A stretch of DNA of 48,271 nt from Lactiplantibacillus plantarum EGD-AQ4 (lineage in GTDB: Bacteria; Bacillota; Bacilli; Lactobacillales; Lactobacillaceae): the NCBI RefSeq assembly GCF_000463075.2, contig NZ_AVAQ01000016.1, positions 1-48,271 of the forward strand, read 5' to 3'. The position numbers were made by a program, and so were the translations under genes. Positions 24,604 to 33,979 of this stretch are shown piece by piece. How positions within the stretch are numbered: the stretch's first letter is position 1; every line of letters starts with the position of its first letter. The notes under the pieces were generated by a model that worked only from the letters and a program-made list of their open reading frames with translations, did no database searches and had not been told where the DNA came from.

Positions 24604-27302
24604 GAGCGCTCCTTTTCCGTGAATAATAACGTCTTGATCTCAGCTGCTGCTAATGTCGTCGAATCGACATCAGTTAAGGGTTCTTCAAAGAAGTTAACAG
24701 CTTCCACCTGAAATTCGCCTGCTGACACGTTCAATGGTACTTGGCGATCGCCTAAGTTATAGCCTCGTAACGTCATTCCCGTGCCAGTATTAGCCCGTTT
24801 CAAACTAGTCACTGCAAATTCTGGTGTATTCACCTCAAGATACTGATGATCCGCGGCTAACGTACCAGCGTGCCGTGTTGTCTGCAGAACACTGAATGGT
24901 GTCTGGGCACCCTGGGCCCGCTGATAACTAGCCACCTGCTGCGCTTTAGAACCGTCCGTCAATTCAACACTGTAGTTAAATGTGAATTCACCCTGACACT
25001 GGGCCTCTGGCGTTGCAAAATAACCCCAATCACCCATCTCACCCACACAACGCAGCATCGTCAACGCAATCGTATTATCTTGCGGCAAGATCTCATACTC
25101 ATTCAAGCCAAAGTTACCAACTGTGACCCCATTGGCTTCGTTAAAGACACTAGCAAAAGCTTGCTGATGTTGTGGATTGGTTGGATTTTGCCAGCTTTTA
25201 GCAGGGTGGTTAGGCCGCGTGACCGTCTCATAAATCGAGTCAGCAACGTGTGTTTCAGCGACTAGTGCCGTCTTGAAGAGTACCCGGAGCCGATGATCCT
25301 TGGCCTGATTATTCAGATGTGATTCAAACTGTAATTGGCGACTATGCGGATTCAACCGAATCTTGGTCGTGATGGTTAGCGGCACTTTCTCAGCCGATCG
25401 TTTTGCAGTCCGTTTTGTGATATCAACAATCGCATGCGTTTCTTGCGCTAACTGGTCATCCGCCGAAACTGGAACTTCAAGATAATTAGTCAGTTCCAAT
25501 TCACTACCCAATTCATCCGCATGAACCAGGCGCACGTCCATCGGAAAGTCCGTTGAATAATAAGCATGATTATCCGCCGTCTGTCGATAAATATACTCAT
25601 TCCCCATGTCACCCGTATCTTCGAAAACTAGCATTTGATGATAAACTTTGCCCGTCTCGCGATTAGTCATCGTTAAACTTCCATCATCTTCGACCACAAC
25701 CTTTAGCCATTCATTGCTAATCAATCGCGGTTTAGCCTTCACTGCTAAGTCTGCCGCCACGGCTTGGGTGGCTGGTTGTAGCGCCAGTGTACGCCATGCA
25801 AAGGCCGGCATATCAACCATATTCAGTTCGATCGTCAATTCGATTGCCTGGAAAGGTTCGCGGAACCGATCCTTAGGCAAGTCATAATGAAATGCCACTT
25901 GTTGATCAACCAGACGGAACGGTACACCTTGGCCATGGGCGTTCACGACCATTAATTCTGGAAGCGTCTTCAATTGTTGGATAAGTTGGGCCCGTTGTTC
26001 TTGAATTGATCCAGCGGCACTAAAATCAATCCGATCCCATTCAACAACGATCCGCGTCAATCCAGACTTTGTAAATCCAGTCGTATTGACCACCACAAAT
26101 GGTTTTGCTTGCGCACCAAATTCAACGGTATTGATTTTCGCCGTCAGCGTCATCAATGCGTCGTGAGTAACAAACCGGGCCACTTCTTGCGATTTTGCGA
26201 ATCGCGTTAACATTTCACGATGAACTTCATCGACAGAACAACCACAAATACTGTCATGTGGGTGGTTCTGTAATAACAATTTCCAGGCATACCGGAGTCG
26301 ATCGTGAGGATAATCTTGAGCAGCATACGCCATAGTTGCTAAGGGTTCTGCTTGATTTTCTAATAAGCGTTCATTCTTAGTGTTTTCCTGCTTCAAATAG
26401 ACGCGGCTTGAAGCGGTATTGGCCAAGGTATACCAGCCATCCGTCTCCTGACTCGTCAGCTCCCCATGAATCGTACTTAAATCTCGAGGTAAATCTGCAC
26501 TCAGCGTTGCCAGATAATCAGTAAAGTTCGTATGAATAAATTCATAATCTGGATAGAGTTCATTGGCAACTTTAATGGCCGCCGTAACGTCTAGCTGAAC
26601 TGGCTGATGGTCGACACCATTCATCATCAGTAAGTTATCCGTCGAGGCAAATTTTTCGGCATCCGCCAATTTTTGATCCCAGAAAGCCTTCGCAGCGGAT
26701 TTTTCGACTGGAATCTCATTCCCATTACTATACCAATTGGCAAATAACAAGCCTAAAATGCGCGTGCCATCAGGACCTTGCCACCACATTTCAGAATATT
26801 GTGACGCGTAGTCCGCATCGCCAACCTGATTATTAAACCCAGTCGGCGTCACGCCACGTCCAAATGCCGCAGTCTTCAAGTTGGCTAAGGCCATCATTTG
26901 TGGCGTTTGACCCATGTTACCGAACGTATCTGGGAAGTAGCCCAGTGGGACTTCTTGCCCGTATTCACGTGCTTGGTCACGGCCAATAATCATATTCCGC
27001 ACGTTAGATTCAGGGCTAATGAGGAAATCATCTTGCAGGATATAGAACGGTCCGATGCGGAGCTTGCCCGCCTTGATGGCAGCTGCGAGTTCTGGTTTGC
27101 GTTCTGGACGAACTGCCAAATAATCATCTAAAGCAATCATTTGACCATCTAAGTGAAAGCTATCGAAGTCCGGATCATGTTTGAAAATATCTAACAAGTT
27201 ATCGATTAATGTGACTAGTCGCATGTGATGCTGCTCAAAAGGCATGTACCACTCGCGATCCCAATGACTATGGGAAATAATAAAAACTTTTTTCTTGGTC
27301 AT
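24600..27302 (-). CDS. GH38 alpha-mannosidase
   Basis: 900-residue cytoplasmic family 38 enzyme. Zinc ligands are His13 and Asp15 (SHSHWDREW) and His349 (QNHPHDSICGC); the nucleophile is Asp125 (YFPDTFGNMGQ), which also binds zinc. A long C-terminal beta-sandwich part follows from about residue 400. Length matches bacterial GH38 enzymes such as those of Streptococcus (about 880-900), which remove alpha-1,3-linked mannose. It starts six bases after the GH125 stop, in the same operon. It would trim alpha-1,3 mannose after uptake of high-mannose fragments. Confidence 0.95.
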   Translation of the reverse strand: MTKKKVFIISHSHWDREWYMPFEQHHMRLVTLIDNLLDIFKHDPDFDSFHLDGQMIALDDYLAVRPERKPELAAAIKAGKLRIGPFYILQDDFLISPESNVRNMIIGRDQAREYGQEVPLGYFPDTFGNMGQTPQMMALANLKTAAFGRGVTPTGFNNQVGDADYASQYSEMWWQGPDGTRILGLLFANWYSNGNEIPVEKSAAKAFWDQKLADAEKFASTDNLLMMNGVDHQPVQLDVTAAIKVANELYPDYEFIHTNFTDYLATLSADLPRDLSTIHGELTSQETDGWYTLANTASSRVYLKQENTKNERLLENQAEPLATMAYAAQDYPHDRLRYAWKLLLQNHPHDSICGCSVDEVHREMLTRFAKSQEVARFVTHDALMTLTAKINTVEFGAQAKPFVVVNTTGFTKSGLTRIVVEWDRIDFSAAGSIQEQRAQLIQQLKTLPELMVVNAHGQGVPFRLVDQQVAFHYDLPKDRFREPFQAIELTIELNMVDMPAFAWRTLALQPATQAVAADLAVKAKPRLISNEWLKVVVEDDGSLTMTNRETGKVYHQMLVFEDTGDMGNEYIYRQTADNHAYYSTDFPMDVRLVHADELGSELELTNYLEVPVSADDQLAQETHAIVDITKRTAKRSAEKVPLTITTKIRLNPHSRQLQFESHLNNQAKDHRLRVLFKTALVAETHVADSIYETVTRPNHPAKSWQNPTNPQHQQAFASVFNEANGVTVGNFGLNEYEILPQDNTIALTMLRCVGEMGDWGYFATPEAQCQGEFTFNYSVELTDGSKAQQVASYQRAQGAQTPFSVLQTTRHAGTLAADHQYLEVNTPEFAVTSLKRANTGTGMTLRGYNLGDRQVPLNVSAGEFQVEAVNFFEEPLTDVDSTTLAAAEIKTLLFTEKERS

Positions 27303-27308
27303 ATTTAA

Positions 27309-28598
27309 TTACCTCTCAATTTTGAATCCCAGTGTTGTCAGTAACAATTCGCAATACATCATATTGGCCCACGAGAACCACTCGCGAGTATATTGGGTAT
27401 CGTCATCCACGTTGAACGATTCATGCATCAAATCCGTGCCACCAGTGGTCTTAATTAACGTCTGTAATGCAGCTAATTGTTGATCACGACTATTGGTCGT
27501 TAAACCTTCCATGGCAATCGCAATTGGCCAAATATAATGTGCTGGCGTGTGGGGACTTCCTTGGCCCGCCGCCAAGCGACCACTGTAATAATACGGATTT
27601 TCAGGACTCAGTAAGGTCTGGCGAGTACGCTGATAGTTGGGATTCAACAAATCACAATAACCAAGGTACGGTGCACTCAACAAGCTGGGAACATTGCCAT
27701 CGTCCATTAATTTGGCATGACCTAGACCATCCACTTCATACGCATAGACTTTTTCACCATTCGCATTCGTGGTGTATCCATACGTTTCAATCCCATCACG
27801 AACTGCGGTTTGGAGTCGACGTGCTCGAGCAACGATATTAGGATCATCTAACACGCTACTGAAGATGACTTGTAGGTAGTCCAAGATCACAACGGCAAAC
27901 ATGTTTGCGGGAATCAGATACCCGTATTCACACGCATCATCGCTTGGACGAAAACCGGACCAGATCATCCCGGTGTCCGCAACTGGCGTTCCCAGACCAT
28001 CACGTTCAAGCGTATCTTCGGGGCGATCGACAGTCCGCACAAAGCGGTACGGTGAAGTCGCATGATGCTGCTCAGTCTCAAAGGTTGTCAGCAGTCTTTT
28101 GACACCGGTTACAAAATTATCATCGAATTGGGAAGTTACCCCAGTATTTTTATACAACAGATAGGCCAACTGAACTGGATAACAGAGTGAATCGATTTCA
28201 AACTTCCGTTCCCAGATCCACGGTCCCATCTCGGTCTGATCGGTCTGATGGCCGTGTCCATTGGCTGTCTCGTTGAAGGCGTTAGCGTAGGGATCGATCG
28301 CCATATTAAAGAATTGGCGTTGAACGACCCGCGTAATTAAAGTCGCAATTGCAGGTTGTTCATGTGCTAGTGCTAGATATGGTCGAACCTGGGCCGTCGA
28401 ATCACGTTGCCACATTGCTGGAATATCACCGGTCAAGATAAAGGCGTAACCTTGTTCATCATCTGAAATCGTCGTCTCTAGTGTGTTCAAAAATGTCTTT
28501 TGAAAGACTGTCCCTAACTTGGGATCGATTGGTTGGCTCAATTGATCGATCTTATTCACAAACTGTTGAACGTGCGAATCTACATAGTTGGTTGTCAT
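27309..28598 (-). CDS. GH125 exo-alpha-1,6-mannosidase
   Basis: 429-residue family 125 enzyme (former DUF1237). Characteristic segments are TGDIPAMWQRDSTAQVRPYL, MGPWIWERKFEIDSLCYP, WSGFRPSDDACEYGYLIPANMFA and the C-terminal MHESFNVDDDTQYTREWFSWAN, which hold the substrate-binding and catalytic carboxylates of the family. Characterised homologues from Streptococcus pneumoniae and Clostridium perfringens are inverting exo-alpha-1,6-mannosidases. There is no signal peptide. It is the first gene of the GH125-GH38-ROK-GH1 operon, with GAGGTG upstream of the ATG and a TGATATATCA palindrome directly before it. Confidence 0.95.
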   Translation of the reverse strand: MTTNYVDSHVQQFVNKIDQLSQPIDPKLGTVFQKTFLNTLETTISDDEQGYAFILTGDIPAMWQRDSTAQVRPYLALAHEQPAIATLITRVVQRQFFNMAIDPYANAFNETANGHGHQTDQTEMGPWIWERKFEIDSLCYPVQLAYLLYKNTGVTSQFDDNFVTGVKRLLTTFETEQHHATSPYRFVRTVDRPEDTLERDGLGTPVADTGMIWSGFRPSDDACEYGYLIPANMFAVVILDYLQVIFSSVLDDPNIVARARRLQTAVRDGIETYGYTTNANGEKVYAYEVDGLGHAKLMDDGNVPSLLSAPYLGYCDLLNPNYQRTRQTLLSPENPYYYSGRLAAGQGSPHTPAHYIWPIAIAMEGLTTNSRDQQLAALQTLIKTTGGTDLMHESFNVDDDTQYTREWFSWANMMYCELLLTTLGFKIER

Positions 28599-28612
28599 GT
28601 TTTCACCTCGTA

Positions 28613-28627
28613 ATTTGATATATCATT
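28613..28627. promoter_or_regulatory. Candidate GntR operator upstream of GH125
   Basis: ATTTGATATATCATT contains the perfect 10-bp palindrome TGATATATCA, in the GH125 leader downstream of the promoter. A further half-like site (CTATATCAAAT) overlaps the -35 at about 28660-28670. Confidence 0.6.
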
Positions 28628-28634
28628 TCACCTA

Positions 28635-28662
28635 ATTATAGCATGTAGGCCCCAATTGTCTA
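28635..28662 (-). promoter_or_regulatory. Promoter of the GH125 operon
   Basis: On the minus strand TAGACA (28657-28662) and TATAAT (28635-28640) are 16 bases apart. Confidence 0.7.
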
Positions 28663-28700
28663 TATCAAATACTAACTAATTCTTCCCTTTTATCGCCAAA

Positions 28701-28715
28701 AATGATATATTTACA
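28701..28715 (+). promoter_or_regulatory. Candidate GntR operator upstream of gntR-GH92
   Basis: AATGATATATTTACA resembles the site upstream of GH125 and lies about 30 bases before the regulator start, suggesting autoregulation. Confidence 0.55.
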
Positions 28716-28745
28716 CTAAACTTATTTGGAAGAAAGGAACTTTTG

Positions 28746-29810
28746 ATGTCGAAATCCGAACCACGCTATTTAACCATCTATAATCACCTAAAAGCACAAA
28801 TCACCGCCGGCAGCTTAACTGCCAATGAACAGCTCCCGACTGAATTACAACTCGCTAAAACCTTTAATGTTAGTCGAATTACATCCAAACGCGCACTTAC
28901 GGAGTTAGAAAGTCAGGGACTAATCTACCGCAAGCAAGGCAGCGGTAGCTTTGTACAACCAAGTGTAAAGGCTGCCGCTAGCAAGCAGATTCTACTGGTC
29001 TTGCCGTTTCCCACGGACGCTGGGCTTGGCGACTATGCCTCCGGTGTCAGTGCCGCTGCAAGTAAGCATCACTATCAAGCCGTTACGATGGATCCACGCA
29101 GCTTTTTTCAATTATCGACGCGTGAAATCCAACAAAACTACGCGGGCGTCATTTATTTACCCCAAGACTTGTATCAAGAAGCTGAGCAACTCTTTAAGCT
29201 GAAGCTCGCCCAAGTGCCAATCGTGATTCTTGATAAGACCCTACCTGAGCTTGCACTGCCCGTGGTTAGTGCGGACAACTTCAGTGGTGGGCAAATCGCC
29301 ACTGACCACCTAATCAAGCTAGGCCATCAGCAGATTTTGTTCTACGCACAACGGAATCAGACCGTCCTGCCAAGCTCGGTCTATGAACGCTTTTTCGGCT
29401 ATTTACAGGCACTGCACCAGCATCAGTTAAACCCGGTAGCTGCCTTGGCAGATTTGCCTAAGCTGAACCAGTACAGCGCATCCGACTGGTTAACGTTCCT
29501 GAAAGACCAGAAGATTACTGCCATCGTTGTCGAAAACGACTTGATTGCGATTAAGTTAATGAATGAGTTACGTCAAGTCGACAATCAAATTTGGCAGCAA
29601 CTTTCAATCATTGGCTTTGACAATATCCAAGCAGCTAGTCTGACTTATCCAACACTAACCACTATCGCCCAAGATTTTAAAGGGATGGGCAAAAAGGCAG
29701 TGGACCTATTACTAGATGCCCCAACGACAACTGAAACAATCCGTTTACCAGTACAACTCATCACCCGTGATTCGACTCGACCATTGCAACCAGCATCCAA
29801 GGAGGATTAA
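28746..29810 (+). CDS. GntR/LacI-type regulator of the N-glycan genes
   Basis: 354-residue AraR-like architecture. The N-terminal GntR winged helix (YLTIYNHLKAQITAGSLTANEQLPTELQLAKTFNVSRITSKRAL) is joined to a LacI-like periplasmic-binding fold (IVILDKTLPELALPVVSADNFSGG, HQQILFYAQRN, ITAIVVENDLIAIKLM, LTTIAQDFKGMGKKAVDLL). AAAGGA sits eight bases before the ATG at 28746; the in-frame TTG at 28743 is less likely. It is divergent from the GH125 operon and is followed by GH92 after four bases. A mannose-containing oligosaccharide or sugar phosphate is the probable effector. Confidence 0.9.
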   Translation: MSKSEPRYLTIYNHLKAQITAGSLTANEQLPTELQLAKTFNVSRITSKRALTELESQGLIYRKQGSGSFVQPSVKAAASKQILLVLPFPTDAGLGDYASGVSAAASKHHYQAVTMDPRSFFQLSTREIQQNYAGVIYLPQDLYQEAEQLFKLKLAQVPIVILDKTLPELALPVVSADNFSGGQIATDHLIKLGHQQILFYAQRNQTVLPSSVYERFFGYLQALHQHQLNPVAALADLPKLNQYSASDWLTFLKDQKITAIVVENDLIAIKLMNELRQVDNQIWQQLSIIGFDNIQAASLTYPTLTTIAQDFKGMGKKAVDLLLDAPTTTETIRLPVQLITRDSTRPLQPASKED

Positions 29811-29814
29811 CATC

Positions 29815-31968
29815 GTGAAAATTGATCAAATCGATACTCGTCAAGGAACCGCCAATCGCCCCCAACGCTCCAACGGGAATTGCCTGCCGTATAGCGGCGT
29901 CCCATTTGGGATGAACTACTTTACTGTCCAAACTAATGGCAGTGAAGGCGCGTGGTTCTTTCAACCAGATACGCCTAGATTCGAAGGCATCCGCCTGACC
30001 CACCAACCCAGCCCCTGGATTGGTGATTATTGCCATCTCCTACTCATGGGCGTGCAATGGCAAGATCCCGAAAGCCGGCCCGACTTCTCCGGGAACTACC
30101 GGCCAAGCGAAGCAACTTTTAATGCGCATCACCTCGTGATTTATGACGATCATTTTAACGTCCAAACTGAGCTAGCGCCTTCCACATACGGCGCCATCAT
30201 CCGCTACGATTTTCAACAACCGGAACTTACCCACCATGGACTTATGATCCAAATACCCGACCAAGGTAGATTCAAGTACACGGCAACTGGCGTACAGATC
30301 GCCGTTAGTGACTACCACGGTGGCGAAGATCCCAACTTAACGATGTACATCGAACTGACCATTCCTGGCTTCGATCCCGCTAATTCTGGCTACTATGATG
30401 ACCAGAATAGCTGGCACCAAGCGACGACTGGCGATGGTCAGCAATTAACGCTCTTGTTAGCAACCACTCACGAAACCATCGACTGTCATCTAGCGACCTC
30501 CTACATCAGTGCTGAACAAGGTCATCTGAACTTATCACGCCTTTCAGCCGCTGATTTGACATCACTCAAGAATGTAAGCGCTGCACAGTGGAACGATTAT
30601 TTGAGTCGCGTCACGATTCAAGATCATCATCCGGCGCTTGTACAGACTTTCTACACCTGCCTCTACCGCCTTTTTCTATTTCCACAACGGTTTTATGAAC
30701 TCAATCAAGACAATCAGCCCATTCATTACGATACCAAGGCACGGACGGCCAAACCGGGGCTGCTTTACACCAACAACGGTTTCTGGGATACTGCCAAGAC
30801 GGTCTACGGATTGTTCTCAATCCTAGCACCGGAATTATTATCACGCTTCTTGCAAGGATTCCTAACTAGCTATCAAGAGACCGGCTTCTTACCGCGATGG
30901 CTCGCACCAGATGAGCGGGGCATGATGCCTGGCAATCTAGTGGATTCGATTATCGCGGAGAGTGCTCGCAAAGGTCTGGCTCTAGATTTGATGCCGAAAT
31001 TATTAGCCGCAATGCGTGATAGCGATTCTAAACCTGCGCAAAGCGAACGCTATGGCCGCCAAGGCAGCGACGACTACGAACGCCTCGGCTATATTCCAGC
31101 GGACAAGTATCCTGAAAGTGTCAACTGGACCCAGGACTATTCCTATAGTGACTACTGTATTGGTCAAGTGGCAGACGTTTTAGGCGATACAGTCGTTGCT
31201 GATACTTACTGGAAACGATCCAAACGCTACTTGAACCTATTAGACGCTGAATCTGGATTTCTACGTCCTAAAAATAGCGACGGTCACTTCAAGGAACCGT
31301 TTGTCCCAGATCGCTGGGGGAGCGACTACACTGAGGGCAGCGCCTGGCAAAATAGCTATAGTGCCTTTCACGATATCTCAGGGTTAATGGCTGCACTAGG
31401 TGGCGCAGAACGTTTTGACGCACAACTCACTACCCTGTGCAACACAAAGCCGAGTTATCATGTGGGCGGTTATCAGATGGTTATTCACGAAATGAGTGAA
31501 ATGGCAGCAATCGACTACGGCCAACTTGCGATTTCTAATCAACCGAGCTTCCACCTGCCTTACCTCTTCAGTTACGCCGGTCATCCTGAAAAAACACAGG
31601 TACTCATTAAACAATTACGCAAATTATTTGATGCTTCGACAACCGGCTTTCCTGGCGATGAAGACAACGGCTCCATGGCTGGTTGGTTCATCTTCGCCTG
31701 CCTAGGTTTTTATCCAGTTTGTCCGGCTGATGCAACCTACGTCCTGGGAATTCCAGCGTTTGACCACGTGACACTGCACTTGGCTGACCATGATATTCAA
31801 TTAAATACGGCTAATAATCACGATCACAATAATTTTGTTCAGCATGTCGCGCTAAACGGACATGACTATGCACGGCCAACCATCACGCATCAACAATTGA
31901 TTAATAGCACCTCCATCGACGTTCGACTTGGTCTAGTCCCTAATCATTCGACCAGCGATAATCACTAA
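29815..31968 (+). CDS. GH92 alpha-mannosidase (exo-alpha-1,2 type likely)
   Basis: 717 residues from a GTG at 29815, with GGAGG nine bases upstream; an ATG frame to 29716 overlaps gntR and is not used. Family 92 features include RPQRSNGNCLPYSGVPFGMNYF, GFWDTAKTVYGLFSIL, YTEGSAWQNSYSAFHDISG with the probable acid Glu507, and FPGDEDNGSMAGWFIFACLGFYPV with the probable base Asp615/Asp617. These enzymes are calcium-dependent inverting mannosidases. There is no signal peptide, so it acts on imported glycans. Acid Glu in this motif is typical for alpha-1,2 and alpha-1,3 activities on high-mannose N-glycans; specificity is not proven. Confidence 0.93.
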   Translation: MKIDQIDTRQGTANRPQRSNGNCLPYSGVPFGMNYFTVQTNGSEGAWFFQPDTPRFEGIRLTHQPSPWIGDYCHLLLMGVQWQDPESRPDFSGNYRPSEATFNAHHLVIYDDHFNVQTELAPSTYGAIIRYDFQQPELTHHGLMIQIPDQGRFKYTATGVQIAVSDYHGGEDPNLTMYIELTIPGFDPANSGYYDDQNSWHQATTGDGQQLTLLLATTHETIDCHLATSYISAEQGHLNLSRLSAADLTSLKNVSAAQWNDYLSRVTIQDHHPALVQTFYTCLYRLFLFPQRFYELNQDNQPIHYDTKARTAKPGLLYTNNGFWDTAKTVYGLFSILAPELLSRFLQGFLTSYQETGFLPRWLAPDERGMMPGNLVDSIIAESARKGLALDLMPKLLAAMRDSDSKPAQSERYGRQGSDDYERLGYIPADKYPESVNWTQDYSYSDYCIGQVADVLGDTVVADTYWKRSKRYLNLLDAESGFLRPKNSDGHFKEPFVPDRWGSDYTEGSAWQNSYSAFHDISGLMAALGGAERFDAQLTTLCNTKPSYHVGGYQMVIHEMSEMAAIDYGQLAISNQPSFHLPYLFSYAGHPEKTQVLIKQLRKLFDASTTGFPGDEDNGSMAGWFIFACLGFYPVCPADATYVLGIPAFDHVTLHLADHDIQLNTANNHDHNNFVQHVALNGHDYARPTITHQQLINSTSIDVRLGLVPNHSTSDNH

Positions 31969-32035
31969 GCCAACGAGCACACCTAAATTTCAGCACGTAC
32001 TTGTCGTTAGATAATTCAACATGCAGCTGACAGAG

Positions 32036-32070
32036 AAAGCAGGATCACCATCATGGCTGATCCTGCTTTT
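32036..32070 (+). terminator. Terminator of gntR-GH92
   Basis: AAAGCAGGATC and GATCCTGCTTT form an 11-bp perfect stem with a 12-base loop, ending in TTTTG. Confidence 0.8.
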
Positions 32071-32098
32071 GTCATACTGAATAACCAAATAATATACA
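32069..32098 (+). promoter_or_regulatory. Promoter of the antitoxin-like gene
   Basis: TTGTCA (32069-32074) and TATACA (32093-32098) are 18 bases apart, starting in the tail of the preceding terminator. Confidence 0.5.
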
Positions 32099-32139
32099 AT
32101 GACGTGCTTTCGTGGTACCTTAACGATGAGGTGAGGAAG

Positions 32140-32400
32140 ATGCAAGATACTCAAGAACAACCAACGACTATTTCCGTTAAAGTCAACGCAACTGATCAGC
32201 AGCTAGCCAGCGAACTCTTTGATCATTTAGAACTCAGTCTCTCAACTGCGATCAACATCTTCATCAAGAAAAGTATCGCTGAAGGTGGCATGCCATTTGA
32301 GGTCAAAGACCCCTTCTATAACACGGCTAACCAAGCAGAGCTCCAACGTCGCTTCAATCAACTTAACTGTAATCAAAGTGGCCAGTCTCAAGACAACTAG
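32140..32400 (+). CDS. Orphan RelB/DinJ-type antitoxin
   Basis: 86-residue protein with a ribbon-helix-helix N-terminus. A beta strand (TTISVKVNATDQQL) is followed by the helix pattern LELSLSTAINIFIKKSIAEGGMPFEV, which is the RelB/DinJ signature ('S.AI..F......G.PFE'), and a charged C-terminal tail that would normally wrap the toxin. The start at 32140 is chosen for the AGGTGAGG before it; an upstream frame to 32053 runs through a terminator. No RelE/YafQ toxin frame lies within 150 bases downstream, where a terminator and the convergent ATPase gene follow, nor upstream. It may regulate transcription, neutralise a distant toxin, or be a remnant. Confidence 0.82.
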   Translation: MQDTQEQPTTISVKVNATDQQLASELFDHLELSLSTAINIFIKKSIAEGGMPFEVKDPFYNTANQAELQRRFNQLNCNQSGQSQDN

Positions 32401-32424
32401 CCTGATTGATGCTAATAGCAACCA

Positions 32425-32468
32425 AAAAAGCAGTATCGTTTGCGCATTTACAAACGATACTGCTTTAA
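32425..32468 (-). terminator. Bidirectional terminator between ATPase and antitoxin genes
   Basis: A perfect 18-bp stem (about 32425-32442 with 32451-32468) surrounds an eight-base loop. The minus strand ends in TTTTTT and is the stronger direction; the + strand ends CTTTAATT. Confidence 0.82.
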
Positions 32469-32546
32469 TTGATCTTGGCCTGCCACGAGTATCCAATCAT
32501 CGGAGTGGGAAGTTCTAACGATTAGTTCATGGCAGTTGCCCACTAG

Positions 32547-33683
32547 CTATACCTGTTGGGCAGTCTCTTCTTCTTCGTCCAACATGATTGAGTTATGCGT
32601 ATCATTGTCAAAGAAGTGTGCTTTGTTAATATCAAAGCCCATCTTGACCTTCGAACCAGGTTGGTGGAAGTCCCGTGAATCCACATTAGCAACGAATTCA
32701 GTATCTCCGACCTGGCTGTAGAGCTGACTCGTCGCACCCAGTAATTCCGAGACGTTAATCGTTGCCTCAACCGTTGAGTCGGGCCATGTATCAATAAAGA
32801 TCTCTTCAGTATGAATATCTTCAGGACGAATACCAAAGACAATATCTTTGCCATTATAGCCGCGTTTATCCAACACCTTAGCCATCCCTTCAGGAATCGT
32901 CAGCCGCACGCCTTTGTGGTCATCAATGACCTGGTCTTGATAATGAACCTTGAAGAAATTCATTGCTGGCGAGCCAATGAACCCCGCCACAAACATATTA
33001 CGCGGCCGATCATAAATCTCTGATGGGGTCCCGATCTGTTGGATCTCCCCAACGGACATCACGACCACTCGATCCGCCATAGTCATCGCTTCGGTCTGGT
33101 CATGAGTCATATAGATCGTCGTTGTATTTAGTCGCTGATGCAACTTAGCAATTTCAGCACGCATCGACACCCGCAACTTAGCATCCAAGTTTGAAAGCGG
33201 TTCATCCATCAAGAAGATTGGCGCATCCCGTACAATTGCTCGGCCTAGCGCCACCCGTTGCCGTTGCCCACCAGACAAATCAGCTGGCTTACGATCCAAG
33301 AATTCCGTTAACCCGAGAATCTTAGCTGCCCGGTCAACCCGATCGGCAATATCCGCTTTGTCATATTTACGGAGCTTCAATCCGAACGCCATATTACCGG
33401 CAACCGTCATATGTGGATATAACGCATAGTTTTGGAATACCATCGCAATATCCCGGTCTTTTGGTGAAATATCATTCATCACTTTGCCGCCGATTTCCAA
33501 GACCCCTTGGGTGATATCTTCAAGTCCCGCAATCATCCGTAACGTGGTTGACTTACCACATCCAGAAGGGCCAACGAACACGATAAATTCCTTATCTTTA
33601 ATGTGTAAATCAAAATCATTAACTGAGTTTATTTCGGCATTTGGATAACGTTTATAGATATGTTCAAGATTAATTTCAACCAT
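32547..33683 (-). CDS. MsmX/UgpC-type ABC transporter ATPase
   Basis: 378-residue ATPase of the carbohydrate importer-1 group. Walker A is [12 protein letters not shown], the Q-loop is [10 protein letters not shown], the signature [14 protein letters not shown], and Walker [12 protein letters not shown] with a downstream [11 protein letters not shown]-loop. The C-terminal regulatory OB-type domain runs from about residue 240. [14 protein letters not shown] is the family's normal N-terminus, so the start at 33683 is preferred over a GTG at 33707, although the AAAGG spacing is long. It probably powers the LplB/LplC-type permeases at 42093-43985, which lack their own ATPase gene, and may serve other importers. 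Confidence 0.93.
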   Translation of the reverse strand: MVEINLEHIYKRYPNAEINSVNDFDLHIKDKEFIVFVGPSGCGKSTTLRMIAGLEDITQGVLEIGGKVMNDISPKDRDIAMVFQNYALYPHMTVAGNMAFGLKLRKYDKADIADRVDRAAKILGLTEFLDRKPADLSGGQRQRVALGRAIVRDAPIFLMDEPLSNLDAKLRVSMRAEIAKLHQRLNTTTIYMTHDQTEAMTMADRVVVMSVGEIQQIGTPSEIYDRPRNMFVAGFIGSPAMNFFKVHYQDQVIDDHKGVRLTIPEGMAKVLDKRGYNGKDIVFGIRPEDIHTEEIFIDTWPDSTVEATINVSELLGATSQLYSQVGDTEFVANVDSRDFHQPGSKVKMGFDINKAHFFDNDTHNSIMLDEEEETAQQV

Positions 33684-33720
33684 AATAAATCCCAACCTTT
33701 CTTTCACTTATAAGTTTAAT

Positions 33721-33735
33721 AGAAAGCGCCTTCAT
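33721..33735 (-). promoter_or_regulatory. cre-like box upstream of the ATPase gene
   Basis: ATGAAGGCGCTTTCT on the minus strand fits the CcpA consensus except for G at the sixth position. It lies 38 bases before the start codon. Confidence 0.55.
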
Positions 33736-33912
33736 TATGAATGGGCATAGTATCCAAAAAGAACCGTTATTTCCGGCAACTTGTCCAAAGTTAGACACCG
33801 CTTGCACATTAGCCTTTTCCTGCAACCGTATCCGCGACTAGACCTGCTTTTATAGACCATTAGTCTTAAGTTGCGGCGCCCATTTTTGCGAATGAAATGC
33901 CATCATAACCAA

Positions 33913-33950
33913 TTAAAGCCGAAAGTTGATATATCAACTTTCGGCTTTAA
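33913..33950. repeat. 38-bp perfect palindrome with TGATATATCA core
   Basis: Every base from 33913 to 33931 pairs with 33932 to 33950. Outer arms read TTAAAGCCGAAAG and CTTTCGGCTTTAA around GTTGATATATCAAC. As RNA it would form a strong hairpin on either strand, but T tracts are short (TTTAA). The core equals the candidate GntR operator found upstream of GH125. It could terminate the kinase gene, bind the regulator, or both. The remaining 33684-33979 sequence shows nothing else clear. Confidence 0.75.
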
Positions 33951-33979
33951 CCTAAAACTTATTTTGATTTGCTCATGAC

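Noticed and set aside
32242-32496. An 84-codon minus strand frame overlapping the antitoxin gene, considered as a toxin
   Set aside because: It lies antisense to the antitoxin and through a terminator hairpin, with no RelE/YafQ features and no ribosome site.
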